A stretch of 37,988 bases of DNA from JAHDBG01 sp963922315 (GCA_963922315.1 CAWUID010000020.1:1-37988); one strand, 5' to 3'; counted from the stretch's first letter, positions 1 through 8,422 are shown. Numbers and translations are program-made. The notes: generated from the letters alone by a model not told the origin.

Positions 1-50
1 GTTAACCTGGCTTTTCTCACCTTATTATTGCGAAGATTGTAAACAGGTTC
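1..50. mobile_element. End of an insertion sequence (IS5/IS1031-like terminal repeat), cut by the window edge
   Basis: The outer end of this stretch, read inward on the minus strand, begins GAACCTGTTTACAATC. This matches the terminal repeats of the 109-bp element at 36124-36232 and the partial element at 37939-37988. The bases just outside are TCA, which fits the TNA target duplication typical of the IS1031 group of the IS5 family. The family assignment is an inference from terminal repeat and target only, because no transposase lies inside the window. The element end abuts, and appears to have cut, the downstream ornithine cyclodeaminase-family gene. Confidence 0.6.
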
Positions 51-93
51 TCAGGATATTTGCAATATTATCAAGCGTATTGGATTTGATGCC

Positions 94-1098
94 GTGATGG
101 ATAGGGTGATTACAGGGCTAACCTGCGCCTTTCAAGAAGCCTCTATCAAACGGTGTGATATGCGTGTTCGCGATGGCTTTATTGCTGAAGATGGCTCATT
201 TTCTTGTGTCGAGTGGATGCCTCATCTGAACCATTGCGACCAGGCAATCACTGTTAAAATGATTGCTTATCAACCCAGAAATATTGTTAGATACGGCATC
301 CCAACAGTCATTGGGACAACTAGCCTTTACGATTTCAATAGTGGGCATTTAGTTGCTGTTTCCGACGCAGTGATTTTAACGGCTATCCGTACAGGGGCAA
401 CTTCAGCCGTTGCCAGCCGTATTTTAGCTCATCCTGATAGTTCAATCATCGGCCTGGTCGGTGCCGGAGCCCAGGCGGTAACTCAATTGCATGCGTTAAG
501 CAGGATTTTTAACTTCCGTGAAGTACTCGTTTCAGATATTGATGATAAAGTGGCTGATTCATTTGTCAACAGAGCGGCTTTTTTAAACTTGCCTATCCGC
601 GTGTGTGCTTTATCTGAACTTGAGGAACGTTCAGATATTATCTGTACGGCAACTTCGGTGGAAAATGGTGCGGATCCCGTTATCAAGGGTGAAAATCTTC
701 AACAACATATTCATATTAATGCAGTAGGTGCAGACCAACCCGGGAAAACAGAATTACCGGTTAATTTGTTGAAAAACAGCTTAATATGTGCTGATTTTAT
801 TCCACAAGCTATGGCAGATGGCGAATGTCAACAATTATCAAAAGAAGATATTGCCTCTGATTTATTCGAGTTAGTACAAAAACCAAAAGATTTTAGTTGC
901 TGGAGAAAAAAGCCGACTATTTTTGACTCAACAGGGCTTGCGCTTCAAGACCAGGTCTCTTTAAAAATCATTAAAGAGATTGCTGAAGAGGAAGGCTTTG
1001 GCACATTAGTCTCATTAGAATATTTGCCAACTGATCCTCATGACCCTTATGAATTTATGAAAACTGATATATCAGATTTATCTAAGATTCAGATTTAA
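94..1098 (+). CDS. Ornithine cyclodeaminase / mu-crystallin / SbnB-family protein, 5' end truncated by IS
   Basis: The 334-residue protein belongs to the NAD(P)-dependent ornithine cyclodeaminase/mu-crystallin fold, whose members convert ornithine to proline, reduce imino acids, or, like SbnB, make diaminopropionate precursors. Visible marks are a candidate substrate Lys in VKMIAY near residue 55, the family signature LTAIRTGATSAVASR (95-109) and the nucleotide-binding loop VGAGAQA (122-128). The annotated start is GTG at 94 or ATG at 97, but the frame is open from 43 and upstream residues such as NIIKRIGFDAV look like genuine family sequence. SbnB-type proteins have roughly 20 residues before this point, so the native start was probably removed by the IS whose end is at 50. 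The gene is AT-rich. It is followed after 51 bp by a dioxygenase, suggesting a small biosynthetic operon. The family is confident, the substrate unknown, and activity after truncation uncertain. Confidence 0.8.
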   Translation: MMDRVITGLTCAFQEASIKRCDMRVRDGFIAEDGSFSCVEWMPHLNHCDQAITVKMIAYQPRNIVRYGIPTVIGTTSLYDFNSGHLVAVSDAVILTAIRTGATSAVASRILAHPDSSIIGLVGAGAQAVTQLHALSRIFNFREVLVSDIDDKVADSFVNRAAFLNLPIRVCALSELEERSDIICTATSVENGADPVIKGENLQQHIHINAVGADQPGKTELPVNLLKNSLICADFIPQAMADGECQQLSKEDIASDLFELVQKPKDFSCWRKKPTIFDSTGLALQDQVSLKIIKEIAEEEGFGTLVSLEYLPTDPHDPYEFMKTDISDLSKIQI

Positions 1099-1149
1099 AT
1101 TGACATAGTGAGATAAAGACTGGCTCTCTTAAACAAAGGTATCTGGAAA

Positions 1150-1926
1150 ATGGATAATGTTCAATTAGAAAAAACCTTCAGAAAATCAGGTATCGAGAAA
1201 CTTCCTGATGATACACAACTAAAAAAATATGCAGACATTTTTCTGGAAGAACTACGTAATCGCGACGAAGAGTCTCTGATATCAGAAACTGTGATGAAGA
1301 ACTCAAACACAACTATCCGAACCATCTTCGGCGTTCATCGCCAAAGTGAAATCGCTGCCAAAATGGCAAAATTACCTGTACTGAGAGATACAGTTAACGC
1401 AATTCTGCAGCAGCCGAACTATCTGCTACAGAGTCAGATTAACTTTAAACCGACAGGCATGGGTAGTGGCTTTCCTGCTCATCGGGATGTACATTATTTT
1501 TACAATAGAGATGGCATACAGAATGCAGATTTAACCATGGGTGTCATGATAAATCTGGTAGACACAGTATCTTCTATGGGACCCGTGATTATGTTGAAGG
1601 GCAGTCACCATACTTACACGAGCCTACCTGTTTCTTTCTCTTACACCGGTGGCAAACCTTCTCTGTTACGATCTTCAAAATCAGCTCAGGATCCTGGCAG
1701 ACTTTCTCCGGAAGAAATGGCTGCGCATGATGATTACGAACGGGTAGAACTTGTCGGAAAAGCAGGTTCTGCGTTTATTTTTGATTCAAGGAATATACAT
1801 TGGAGTGAAGACAACCTTCAAAATAATCCTCGCCCAGTGTTGATTTTTTGGTTTAATGTGTTGACCAACAAACCCAAGACTCAAAAATCACCTTGGTTTC
1901 TTTCTGAGACAGAGACAATTTATTGA
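1150..1926 (+). CDS. Phytanoyl-CoA dioxygenase (PhyH/EctD-like) Fe(II)/2-oxoglutarate hydroxylase
   Basis: This 258-residue protein resembles the PhyH superfamily that includes ectoine hydroxylase EctD. The facial triad is visible as H111-R-D113 in FPAHRDVHYF and H217 in NIHWSED, with R228 a likely 2-oxoglutarate contact. The region around GPVIMLKGSHHTY matches the double-stranded beta-helix segment of EctD-like enzymes. These are cytoplasmic non-heme iron enzymes that hydroxylate small molecules with O2 and 2-oxoglutarate; the substrate cannot be read from sequence. No strong ribosome binding site is obvious. It lies 51 bp behind an ornithine cyclodeaminase-family gene on the same strand, so the pair may make and hydroxylate an amino acid-like compound (inference). 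It is AT-rich compared with the genes that follow, and no further cluster members are seen downstream. Confidence 0.78.
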   Translation: MDNVQLEKTFRKSGIEKLPDDTQLKKYADIFLEELRNRDEESLISETVMKNSNTTIRTIFGVHRQSEIAAKMAKLPVLRDTVNAILQQPNYLLQSQINFKPTGMGSGFPAHRDVHYFYNRDGIQNADLTMGVMINLVDTVSSMGPVIMLKGSHHTYTSLPVSFSYTGGKPSLLRSSKSAQDPGRLSPEEMAAHDDYERVELVGKAGSAFIFDSRNIHWSEDNLQNNPRPVLIFWFNVLTNKPKTQKSPWFLSETETIY

Positions 1927-2092
1927 GGTATTAACCAAAATATTATTTAGCGATTCTTGTGTAATGTATAGAAGTCCACATTATGCCGCTTCCGTTTGCT
2001 TTTCATAATAAATAATTTTTAGTCAGATATGACGCTCCTATTCTTTGGTCTGATGTTCAGGTAGCATCAGAATTCAGGGGTTTCCTTGGTTT

Positions 2093-2938
2093 TTATGAGC
2101 GCCATGATCCGCCACTCAACCTATCCAATCCAGCCAGATCCAGATGGGTGCAAATGTCGCTGAAGCCGCGTTGCTGCAAAAGGGCGCGGCATGGCGCACC
2201 TTGCGTTGCACCATGTTCCAGCAATAACCAACCACCGGGACGCAGATAAGCCGGGGCCTGCTGCACCAGATGCCGGATTGCCGCCAGACCATCCGATCCG
2301 GACACCAGGGCATTGTGCGGTTCAAACCGCAGATCGCCTTGCGCTAAATGCGGATCATCCGCCGCAATATACGGCGGATTGCTGATGATCAGGTCATAGC
2401 ACCCGCTGAGAGCCGCAAACCAGTCACTGTGTACGAAGCGCACCCGCGTCAGATGGTGGTGCACTGCATTGTGCTGCGCCACTTTCAGGGCATCCGGGCT
2501 GATGTCAGTTGCCGTGATCTGCCAGGCCGGGCGTTCCTGCGCCAGTGCGAGCGCTATCGCACCACTGCCGATACCCAACTCCAGCACCTGCCACGCAGTC
2601 TCTGCCGGACCCAGTTGTAATGCTCGTTCAACCAGGTGTTCGGTCTCAGAACGTGGAATTAAGGTATGCGCATTCACGCTCAGGTTCAGATTCCAGAAAG
2701 CGCGCTGACCTGTCAGATAGGATACCGGTTTACCCGCACAACGTTGTGCAATCAGATGCGCATAATCTGCTGTCTGTTCCGGCGTCAACTCAGCCTCGGG
2801 ATGGGCAATCAGGTAACTGCGATCCCGCTGTAACTGATGTGCCAGCAGCATATCCGCTTCTGCCGGAGCCTGCTGTGCCTGTGTCAGACGGTGGCGCGCC
2901 GCCGCCAGGACGTCTGCCACCGTTTGCACTATCGCCAT
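2093..2938 (-). CDS. prmC: Release factor glutamine methyltransferase PrmC (HemK)
   Basis: PrmC methylates the glutamine of the GGQ motif in release factors RF1 and RF2 using S-adenosylmethionine, in the cytoplasm. The 281-residue protein has the normal length: an N-terminal helical domain, then the SAM-binding motif VLELGIGSGAIALAL (about 118-132) and the catalytic NPPY at 187-190 in IISNPPYIA. The linker motif reads IPRSETEHLVE, with Ser where Pro is usual. The ATG directly follows the TGA of adk with no gap, so it is probably translated by coupling. The usual partner prfA is not next to it here; instead it is the last gene of an ion channel-adk-prmC run. A small stem at 2050-2070 lies downstream but lacks a T-tract. 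Confidence 0.95.
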   Translation of the reverse strand: MAIVQTVADVLAAARHRLTQAQQAPAEADMLLAHQLQRDRSYLIAHPEAELTPEQTADYAHLIAQRCAGKPVSYLTGQRAFWNLNLSVNAHTLIPRSETEHLVERALQLGPAETAWQVLELGIGSGAIALALAQERPAWQITATDISPDALKVAQHNAVHHHLTRVRFVHSDWFAALSGCYDLIISNPPYIAADDPHLAQGDLRFEPHNALVSGSDGLAAIRHLVQQAPAYLRPGGWLLLEHGATQGAPCRALLQQRGFSDICTHLDLAGLDRLSGGSWRS

Positions 2939-3589
2939 TCAGCCGGTACTCAATGCATCTAGAATCTGGCGTTGTATCTGTGTCACAACTCCGACACCCT
3001 CGATACGGATATAGCGATTAGCGCCTGCCGTCGCTGCCTGCTGATAGTATGCAATCAGAGGTGCGGTCTGTTCGTGATACACCGCCAGTCGTTGTGTCAC
3101 AGTGGCCTCATGGTCGTCGTCCCGATGTGTCAGGTCTTCGCCAGTAACGTCATCTTTGCCAGCCACTTGTGGCGGATTGAATGCAATATGGTAGGTACGA
3201 CCGGAGGGCAGATGCACCCGCCGCCCGGACAGACGACGAATAATTTCAGCGTCATCCACCGCAATTTCGACGACAGCGTCCAGCGGAATCGCTGCCTCAC
3301 TCAAGGCTTCGGCTTGCGGGATGGTGCGTGGAAAGCCATCGAACAGGTAGCCAGGCTCACAGTCCGGCTGGGCTATGCGTTCTTTCACCATCGCGGTGAT
3401 GATGTCATCTGAAACCAGCCCACCACTATCCATCACTTTTTTCGCGGCCAACCCGAGTTCGGTACCTGCCTGCACCTGAGCACGTAACATATCGCCGGTT
3501 GAGATTTGTGGTATGCCGTAGTGTGCGGTCAGAAAATTCGCTTGTGTGCCCTTACCAGCACCCGGACCGCCGAGTAACATCAATCGCAT
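2939..3589 (-). CDS. adk: Adenylate kinase
   Basis: Adenylate kinase catalyses the reversible ATP + AMP to 2 ADP reaction in the cytoplasm. The 216-residue protein has the P-loop GGPGAGKGTQ at residues 7-16, the AMP-binding segment QISTGDMLR, the DGFPRT motif, and the long-form LID region (GRRVHLPSGRTYH to the DDVTGEDLTHRDDD stretch) without zinc-binding cysteines. Its ATG overlaps the stop codon of the upstream ion channel gene as TAATG, and its own TGA touches the prmC start, so the three genes form a tightly coupled unit. The pairing of adk with an ion channel is unusual. Function is certain. Confidence 0.97.
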   Translation of the reverse strand: MRLMLLGGPGAGKGTQANFLTAHYGIPQISTGDMLRAQVQAGTELGLAAKKVMDSGGLVSDDIITAMVKERIAQPDCEPGYLFDGFPRTIPQAEALSEAAIPLDAVVEIAVDDAEIIRRLSGRRVHLPSGRTYHIAFNPPQVAGKDDVTGEDLTHRDDDHEATVTQRLAVYHEQTAPLIAYYQQAATAGANRYIRIEGVGVVTQIQRQILDALSTG

Positions 3590-4431
3590 TATGTTTCCTT
3601 ATCAGTCGATGAAGGCTGGCAACAAGCAGTATGCGCCATTTGTTGTTCCAACCGTTGTAATTGTTGTGTCATAGTTAATAAGCGTTGATCTAACACTTGC
3701 ATCTGTTCCGCCACCGGATCAGAGGAAGACTCATGTTCCCGCTGTAATGTATCCAGCACAATGCCGATCATCATGTTCAGAAACACAAATGCCACGATGA
3801 AGATAAAGGTGAGATAAAACACCCAGCTCAGTGGATACACTACCATCGTCTCATACATCACATCAGTCCAGTCTTCAAACGTGGCAACCCGGAACAATGT
3901 CAGCATGGAGACGGTAATATTCGCCCACAGATCGGGGTTAATCGCATGAAATAACATGCTGCCGATCGCACCATAGATATAAAACACCAGAAACATCAGC
4001 AACGCGACATATCCCATACGTGGGATCGCTTTCAGAAACGCATTCAGTAACACCCGCAGTTCCGGAATCACCGAAACCAGACGCAATACCCGGAAAATCC
4101 GTAATAAACGCCCGAGCAATGCCGCTTCACTGTCTTCGACTGGTATCAGGCTGGTGACAACAATAATAAAGTCGAACACATTCCAGCCCTGGCGGAAAAA
4201 ACGCCGCAGGTTGCCTTCAGCAATCATACGCACGATGATCTCGACCAGGAAAAAGATCGTAATCGCGGTATCTAACATCGCAAACGCTTGTAACACCAAC
4301 GGCGGCATCGCATAGGTCTTAGCACCGATCACCAGAGCGGACAGCACAATGACCGAGATCACGAACAGTTCAAATAATTTGTTCTGACGCAGACGTAAGA
4401 AGCGGTTTTGCAAGGCAATGGCTCTGATCAT
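3589..4431 (-). CDS. Voltage-gated ion channel of the NaChBac/NavAb type, with Ca-channel-like filter residues
   Basis: This 280-residue inner-membrane protein has the single six-helix subunit of bacterial voltage-gated channels, which form tetramers. S1-S3 occupy about residues 20-95. S4 carries spaced arginines R108, R111, R114 and R117. The pore loop reads TFEDWTD at 184-190, and S6 (about 203-225) runs into a C-terminal segment (239-266) that looks like the four-helix coiled coil of this family. Relative to NavAb TLESWSM, the filter has acidic residues at the two positions (D187, D190) that were changed to convert NavAb into a calcium-selective channel, so Ca2+ permeation is plausible (inference). 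It heads the channel-adk-prmC unit. The channel family is confident, ion selectivity uncertain. Confidence 0.9.
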   Translation of the reverse strand: MIRAIALQNRFLRLRQNKLFELFVISVIVLSALVIGAKTYAMPPLVLQAFAMLDTAITIFFLVEIIVRMIAEGNLRRFFRQGWNVFDFIIVVTSLIPVEDSEAALLGRLLRIFRVLRLVSVIPELRVLLNAFLKAIPRMGYVALLMFLVFYIYGAIGSMLFHAINPDLWANITVSMLTLFRVATFEDWTDVMYETMVVYPLSWVFYLTFIFIVAFVFLNMMIGIVLDTLQREHESSSDPVAEQMQVLDQRLLTMTQQLQRLEQQMAHTACCQPSSTDKET

Positions 4432-4472
4432 CGTAGTCCTGAATGATAAATAGCGAGATTAATCGGGCCGAT

Positions 4473-5060
4473 TTATTGTACGCATCCTGCGGCGGCATCC
4501 AAGCGGTTTATCGCCTCTGATACTGGTAACTGCGAACTACTTGCAGCTTCAGGCGCCAGCGCACCTTCAATTGCTTGCGCCGTCGCCCGCACTGACCCGC
4601 TGGACAGTATCGGTGATGCATCAAGACCCTCCGCATCCATCATTTCAGCAATCCGCTGCAAAGACGCCAGAAGTTGCGTCTGTTCCCAGTCCTGCAGCTC
4701 GTTAAAACGTTGTGCAAAACGTTCCTGCAGCAAAGGCGGTGACTGATCCAGCAACGCAATGCCAGCTTTTGTTACTGCCACCAGTACCCGGCGGCGATCC
4801 TGTGTATCGCGCTGTCGCTTCACCAACCCACGCTGTTCCAGACGGTTCAGAATGTCGGTCACGGTTCCCTGGCTCAGCCGCACACCGGCAGCCAGCACGC
4901 CTGCTGCAAGGCAACCATTCCGCAACACTTTCAGAATCAGTGCCTGTGGCCCGGTCAGGCCGTGACTTTCCGATAGTGTGCGGGAATGTAGATCCACCGC
5001 ACGAATTACCCGCCGCAATGCGATGATGACCTGATCACTCATATCTTCATGTTTCTGCAT
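4473..5060 (-). CDS. MarR-family transcriptional regulator, possibly CosR/EctR-like
   Basis: The 195-residue protein contains a winged helix-turn-helix domain: the recognition helix region is LSQGTVTDILNRLEQRGLVKRQ and the wing contains RDTQDRRRVLVAVTKAG. About 50 residues follow the core MarR fold, a low-complexity tail of unknown role. Starts at 5060 or at the internal ATG at 5042 are both possible. It is divergent from the porin-proVWX operon across about 205 bp. MarR-type regulators of osmolyte genes (EctR of methylotrophs, CosR of Vibrio) are known near ectoine or betaine genes, so control of the divergent betaine uptake operon is a reasonable inference. Membership in the MarR family is confident; ligand and targets are not shown by the sequence. 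Confidence 0.82.
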   Translation of the reverse strand: MQKHEDMSDQVIIALRRVIRAVDLHSRTLSESHGLTGPQALILKVLRNGCLAAGVLAAGVRLSQGTVTDILNRLEQRGLVKRQRDTQDRRRVLVAVTKAGIALLDQSPPLLQERFAQRFNELQDWEQTQLLASLQRIAEMMDAEGLDASPILSSGSVRATAQAIEGALAPEAASSSQLPVSEAINRLDAAAGCVQ

Positions 5061-5265
5061 CGTTAACCCGATGATAAATAGTTTGAGCCATAAACAAATT
5101 CAGCTGTACATCATGGCAAAACTTCACTAATTCATTGATCCCGTATACAATACCTGAATAATCATTGCTTTGGATAAGAAATAATACCTTTACAACCTCG
5201 CTACTTTAAAGATCTGACGTCTGCTTTCTGTAACCACTTTTCACCCCGAATAACGGAGATTTTTT
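5061..5265. promoter_or_regulatory. Divergent regulatory region between the MarR regulator and the porin-proVWX operon
   Basis: This 205-bp AT-rich intergenic region must hold the promoters of both divergent units. A short dyad GTATACAATAC (5143-5153) and flanking TTCA/TGAA half-sites (5131-5134, 5155-5158) are candidate operator elements, but they are not concentric and no consensus -35/-10 pair stands out. A ribosome binding site for the porin is seen as CGGAGA at 5254-5259. Confidence 0.4.
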
Positions 5266-6255
5266 ATGCAGCCCCGAATGAAATTGTTTGCCGCCGGCGC
5301 AGCGCTGGCCCTGTCACAGTCTGCCATAGCAGCGGATTTTGAAGCGTATGGATCACTACGCCTCGCCGTTGAGTCCGTATCACCCGACACAGGCGACAAT
5401 TACACCGGGCTGCGCGATGCCTACTCCCGCGTTGGCGTCAAATTCAACACTGCCATCAATGCAGACTGGACACTGACAGCACAGCTTGAAGTACCACTGG
5501 ATCTGGCCAACCAGAGAGCACATTCACCTTATGACCAGGAAGACAAGTTACGTATTGGCAAAGCCCAATTATCCGGGCCAGTCGGCACCTTATGGTACGG
5601 TCGCGGCTGGATGGCTTATTACAATGCGATCGCCTATCCGGTAGATTATTTCAGCAGCTACTACAGTGGCTGGGCAACGCCGACCACCTTCCGGCGCGAA
5701 AAAACATTGTATTACGCCTCACCTGACTTTAATGGCCTCAGTTTTTCTGCTGCTACCACCGAAGACAATGGCACTGAGCGCAAAAACCGCAACCAATATG
5801 TCGCTTCTTATGCTGCCAACAACTTCAGCCTTGCTCTTGGCCTGGATGACAATGCCGGCAGTGCCGACAACCAAATCATGGGGTTAGCGGCTTCTTACAC
5901 CACAGGCCCCTGGTATATCGCCGGCAAATATGAAGAAATGAGCACCAATGACGAGAAAAATGACGGCAGCACGAAAAACCTGCTGGTGCAATACCGCATC
6001 GACGATAAAAACACCGTGCGTGGCATGGTGGCCGATGTTGACCTGCCTGCCTGGGGCGGTTACGGCGATACTGTGATACATCTCGGCTGGGATCATCAAT
6101 ACGACGATAACCTGAAAGTTTTTCTGGAGTACTACCAGGAAGAAAGCACCGCAGCGATCAGTCAGGCAAATGACTCATTTGGCACCAGCGGCTACATCAG
6201 CGGTACCGCCAATGGTGGTCAGGCATTCACGATGGGTGTCCGTTACGACTTCTGA
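5266..6255 (+). CDS. Outer-membrane general porin (Gram-negative porin family)
   Basis: The 329-residue protein starts with a clear Sec signal peptide (about residues 1-22, ending SQSAIA-A) followed by alternating beta-strand sequence beginning FEAYGSLRLAVE, and it ends in phenylalanine (VRYDF), the C-terminal signature recognised by the BAM machinery. Length and motifs fit trimeric 16-strand porins. It ends only 3 bp before proV, so it is almost certainly cotranscribed with the glycine betaine transporter. That suggests a channel bringing osmolytes across the outer membrane for ProX to capture (inference). A MarR-family regulator is divergent upstream. Substrate preference cannot be read directly. 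Confidence 0.88.
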   Translation: MQPRMKLFAAGAALALSQSAIAADFEAYGSLRLAVESVSPDTGDNYTGLRDAYSRVGVKFNTAINADWTLTAQLEVPLDLANQRAHSPYDQEDKLRIGKAQLSGPVGTLWYGRGWMAYYNAIAYPVDYFSSYYSGWATPTTFRREKTLYYASPDFNGLSFSAATTEDNGTERKNRNQYVASYAANNFSLALGLDDNAGSADNQIMGLAASYTTGPWYIAGKYEEMSTNDEKNDGSTKNLLVQYRIDDKNTVRGMVADVDLPAWGGYGDTVIHLGWDHQYDDNLKVFLEYYQEESTAAISQANDSFGTSGYISGTANGGQAFTMGVRYDF

Positions 6256-6258
6256 ATC

Positions 6259-7461
6259 ATGAGCATCATGCTGCAACTCAAAAATGTCTGCAAAGTGTTC
6301 GGTGATGAACCGGACACTGCTCTGCGACTTCTGGATCAAGGCTTCAGCAAAGATCAGATTTTTGAGCAAAGTGGACAGACTCTCGGCGTGGTGAATGCAA
6401 GCTTTGAGGTTCGTGAAGGCGAAATTTTTGTCATCATGGGCCTCTCCGGTTCCGGCAAATCGACACTGGTACGTTTGCTCAATCGCCTGATTGAGCCCAG
6501 CCGGGGTGAAATCCTGCTGAATGGGGATGACATCGCCAAGGCCAATGATGAGCGGCTGCGGGATATCCGTCGCAATACGATGAGCATGGTATTCCAGTCA
6601 TTTGCTCTGATGCCACATCTGAGCGTACTCGACAATGCTGCTTTCGGCCTGGAGCTTTCTGGTGTGGACAGCCAGACGCGGCGCGAACGTGCTCTGGCTT
6701 CACTGGAACAGGTCGGGCTAGCGGCCTGGGCAGACAGCTATCCGGACGAATTATCCGGTGGCATGCAGCAACGCGTCGGGCTGGCACGTGCGCTGGCCAA
6801 CGACCCGAAAATCCTGCTGATGGATGAAGCGTTCTCGGCGCTGGATCCGCTGATCCGCACCGAGATGCAGGATGAACTGATTAAATTACAGGCAAAGCAC
6901 AGTCGTACCATTATCTTCATCTCGCATGATCTGGACGAAGCGATGCGAATCGGCGACCGCATCGCAATCATGGAAAGTGGCCGGGTAGTGCAGGTCGGTA
7001 CGCCGGAAGATATCCTGCGCAACCCTGCTGACGACTATGTACGTGCCTTTTTTCGCGGTGTCGATATCTGCGCCATACTCACCGCCGGTGATATTGCCGG
7101 TCACCAACAAACTACCGTCATCAAACGCGAAGGTACCGGGGTAGAAACCGCGATACAACACCTGCAACGATACGATCGTGAATATGGCTACGTCATCGGA
7201 AAAGACCTGACATTTATCGGTGTCGTCACTGTTGACACACTGCAACAACAACGTCAGCAGAATGGGGCACTGTCCGATGCCATATTGCATAACATCAAGT
7301 CTGTACATGCAGATACACCACTTAACGAATTATTAGGCGAAGTGGCTGAAGCTCCGTACGGCGTACCGGTGGTGAATGCACAACAACACTACTGCGGCGT
7401 GCTGACACGAACCACCTTATTGAATGCGCTGGACAGAGAAAGTGAGGCACCTCATGTCTGA
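6259..7461 (+). CDS. proV: Glycine betaine/proline ABC transporter ATP-binding protein ProV
   Basis: ProV powers import of glycine betaine and related osmoprotectants with ProW and ProX at the inner membrane. The 400-residue protein has the N-terminal extension typical of ProV, Walker A GLSGSGKST (61-69), the Q-loop VFQSFALMPH, signature LSGGMQQR (165-172), Walker B ILLMDEAFSALD (185-196) and a switch histidine in FISHDLDEA. A C-terminal region of about 120 residues resembles the CBS pair that senses ionic strength in OpuA/ProV. The start at 6259 follows the porin stop by 3 bp; ATG 6268 is an alternative, and neither has a strong ribosome binding site, suggesting coupling. It overlaps proW by 8 bp. 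Confidence 0.95.
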   Translation: MSIMLQLKNVCKVFGDEPDTALRLLDQGFSKDQIFEQSGQTLGVVNASFEVREGEIFVIMGLSGSGKSTLVRLLNRLIEPSRGEILLNGDDIAKANDERLRDIRRNTMSMVFQSFALMPHLSVLDNAAFGLELSGVDSQTRRERALASLEQVGLAAWADSYPDELSGGMQQRVGLARALANDPKILLMDEAFSALDPLIRTEMQDELIKLQAKHSRTIIFISHDLDEAMRIGDRIAIMESGRVVQVGTPEDILRNPADDYVRAFFRGVDICAILTAGDIAGHQQTTVIKREGTGVETAIQHLQRYDREYGYVIGKDLTFIGVVTVDTLQQQRQQNGALSDAILHNIKSVHADTPLNELLGEVAEAPYGVPVVNAQQHYCGVLTRTTLLNALDRESEAPHV

Positions 7462-8422
7462 CAACCCCTGGAATACCGGGCCAACAACAGACAATACCAC
7501 CACAAGCAACGACTGGCTGCGTCAGACAACCCCGCCTCCTGAAGAAACAGCGTCCATTGATTGGGTGCACCCGTTTCAGGAATCACTGATCCCTCTGGAT
7601 CGCTGGGTTGATCATGGACTGACCTGGCTGGTAGACAATTTTCGCCCGTTCTTTCAAAGCATACGGGTGCCGGTAGACAGCACCTTGAGCGCTGTTGAAA
7701 CCATACTGATGATGATGCCTGATGTGCTGGTGATCCTGATTCTGACAACTCTGGCATTCAAACTATCGGGACGCGCCCTGGCAATCGGCACCTTTCTGTC
7801 AATGCTGACAATCGGATTGATCGGTGCCTGGAACGAAGCCATGATCACCCTATCGCTGGTGCTGACATCAGTATTCTTTTGTATTGTGATCGGCTTACCG
7901 AGCGGTATCTGGCTATCCCGCAGTGATCGTGCGCTGAACATCATGCGCCCGATCCTTGATGCGATGCAGACCACCCCGGCATTTGTCTACCTGGTGCCGA
8001 TCGTGATGCTGTTCGGCATCGGCAATGTCCCGGGCGTCGTCGTGACGATCATCTTTGCCTTGCCTCCCCTGATACGCCTGACCCACCTGGGCATCCGGCA
8101 AGTACCGGCAGATCTGGTAGAAGCCGCGCGCGCTTTCGGTGCCAGTCCACGCCAACTATTGTTCAAAGTACAACTGCCACTGGCCATGCCCACCATCATG
8201 GCTGGTGTCAACCAGACCCTGATGCTGGCCCTGTCAATGGTAGTGATCGCCTCCATGATAGCGGTGGGGGGACTCGGTCAGATGGTCTTGCGCGGCATCG
8301 GTCGACTCGACATGGGCCTGGCTGCTGTCGGCGGGCTGGGTATCGTGCTGCTCGCCATTGTGCTGGATCGCCTGACACAATCCGTCGGCAGTACCCGACA
8401 AAAACGTCAAACCAGACATTAA
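7454..8422 (+). CDS. proW: Glycine betaine/proline ABC transporter permease ProW
   Basis: ProW forms the inner-membrane channel of the ProVWX importer. I start the protein at the ATG at 7454 (322 residues), which overlaps the proV stop in ATGTCTGA and has GAGG just upstream; a longer in-frame ORF from 7424 would add ten residues inside proV and is less likely. A hydrophilic N-terminal tail of about 60 residues precedes several transmembrane helices, as in E. coli ProW. The permease EAA-like loop is visible in LVEAARAFGASPRQLLFKVQ, the contact with ProV. The segment VIASMIAVGGLGQMVLRGI is characteristic of this permease family. proX follows after 41 bp. Confidence 0.94.
   Translation: MSDNPWNTGPTTDNTTTSNDWLRQTTPPPEETASIDWVHPFQESLIPLDRWVDHGLTWLVDNFRPFFQSIRVPVDSTLSAVETILMMMPDVLVILILTTLAFKLSGRALAIGTFLSMLTIGLIGAWNEAMITLSLVLTSVFFCIVIGLPSGIWLSRSDRALNIMRPILDAMQTTPAFVYLVPIVMLFGIGNVPGVVVTIIFALPPLIRLTHLGIRQVPADLVEAARAFGASPRQLLFKVQLPLAMPTIMAGVNQTLMLALSMVVIASMIAVGGLGQMVLRGIGRLDMGLAAVGGLGIVLLAIVLDRLTQSVGSTRQKRQTRH

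Noticed and set aside
2050..2070. CTGATG...CATCAG stem as a terminator of the adk-prmC unit
   Set aside because: The stem is only 6 bp, has a 9-nt loop and is not followed by a T-tract.
2191..3412. Plus-strand open frames opposite prmC and adk
   Set aside because: They mirror the codon bias of the real minus-strand genes and show no protein family features.
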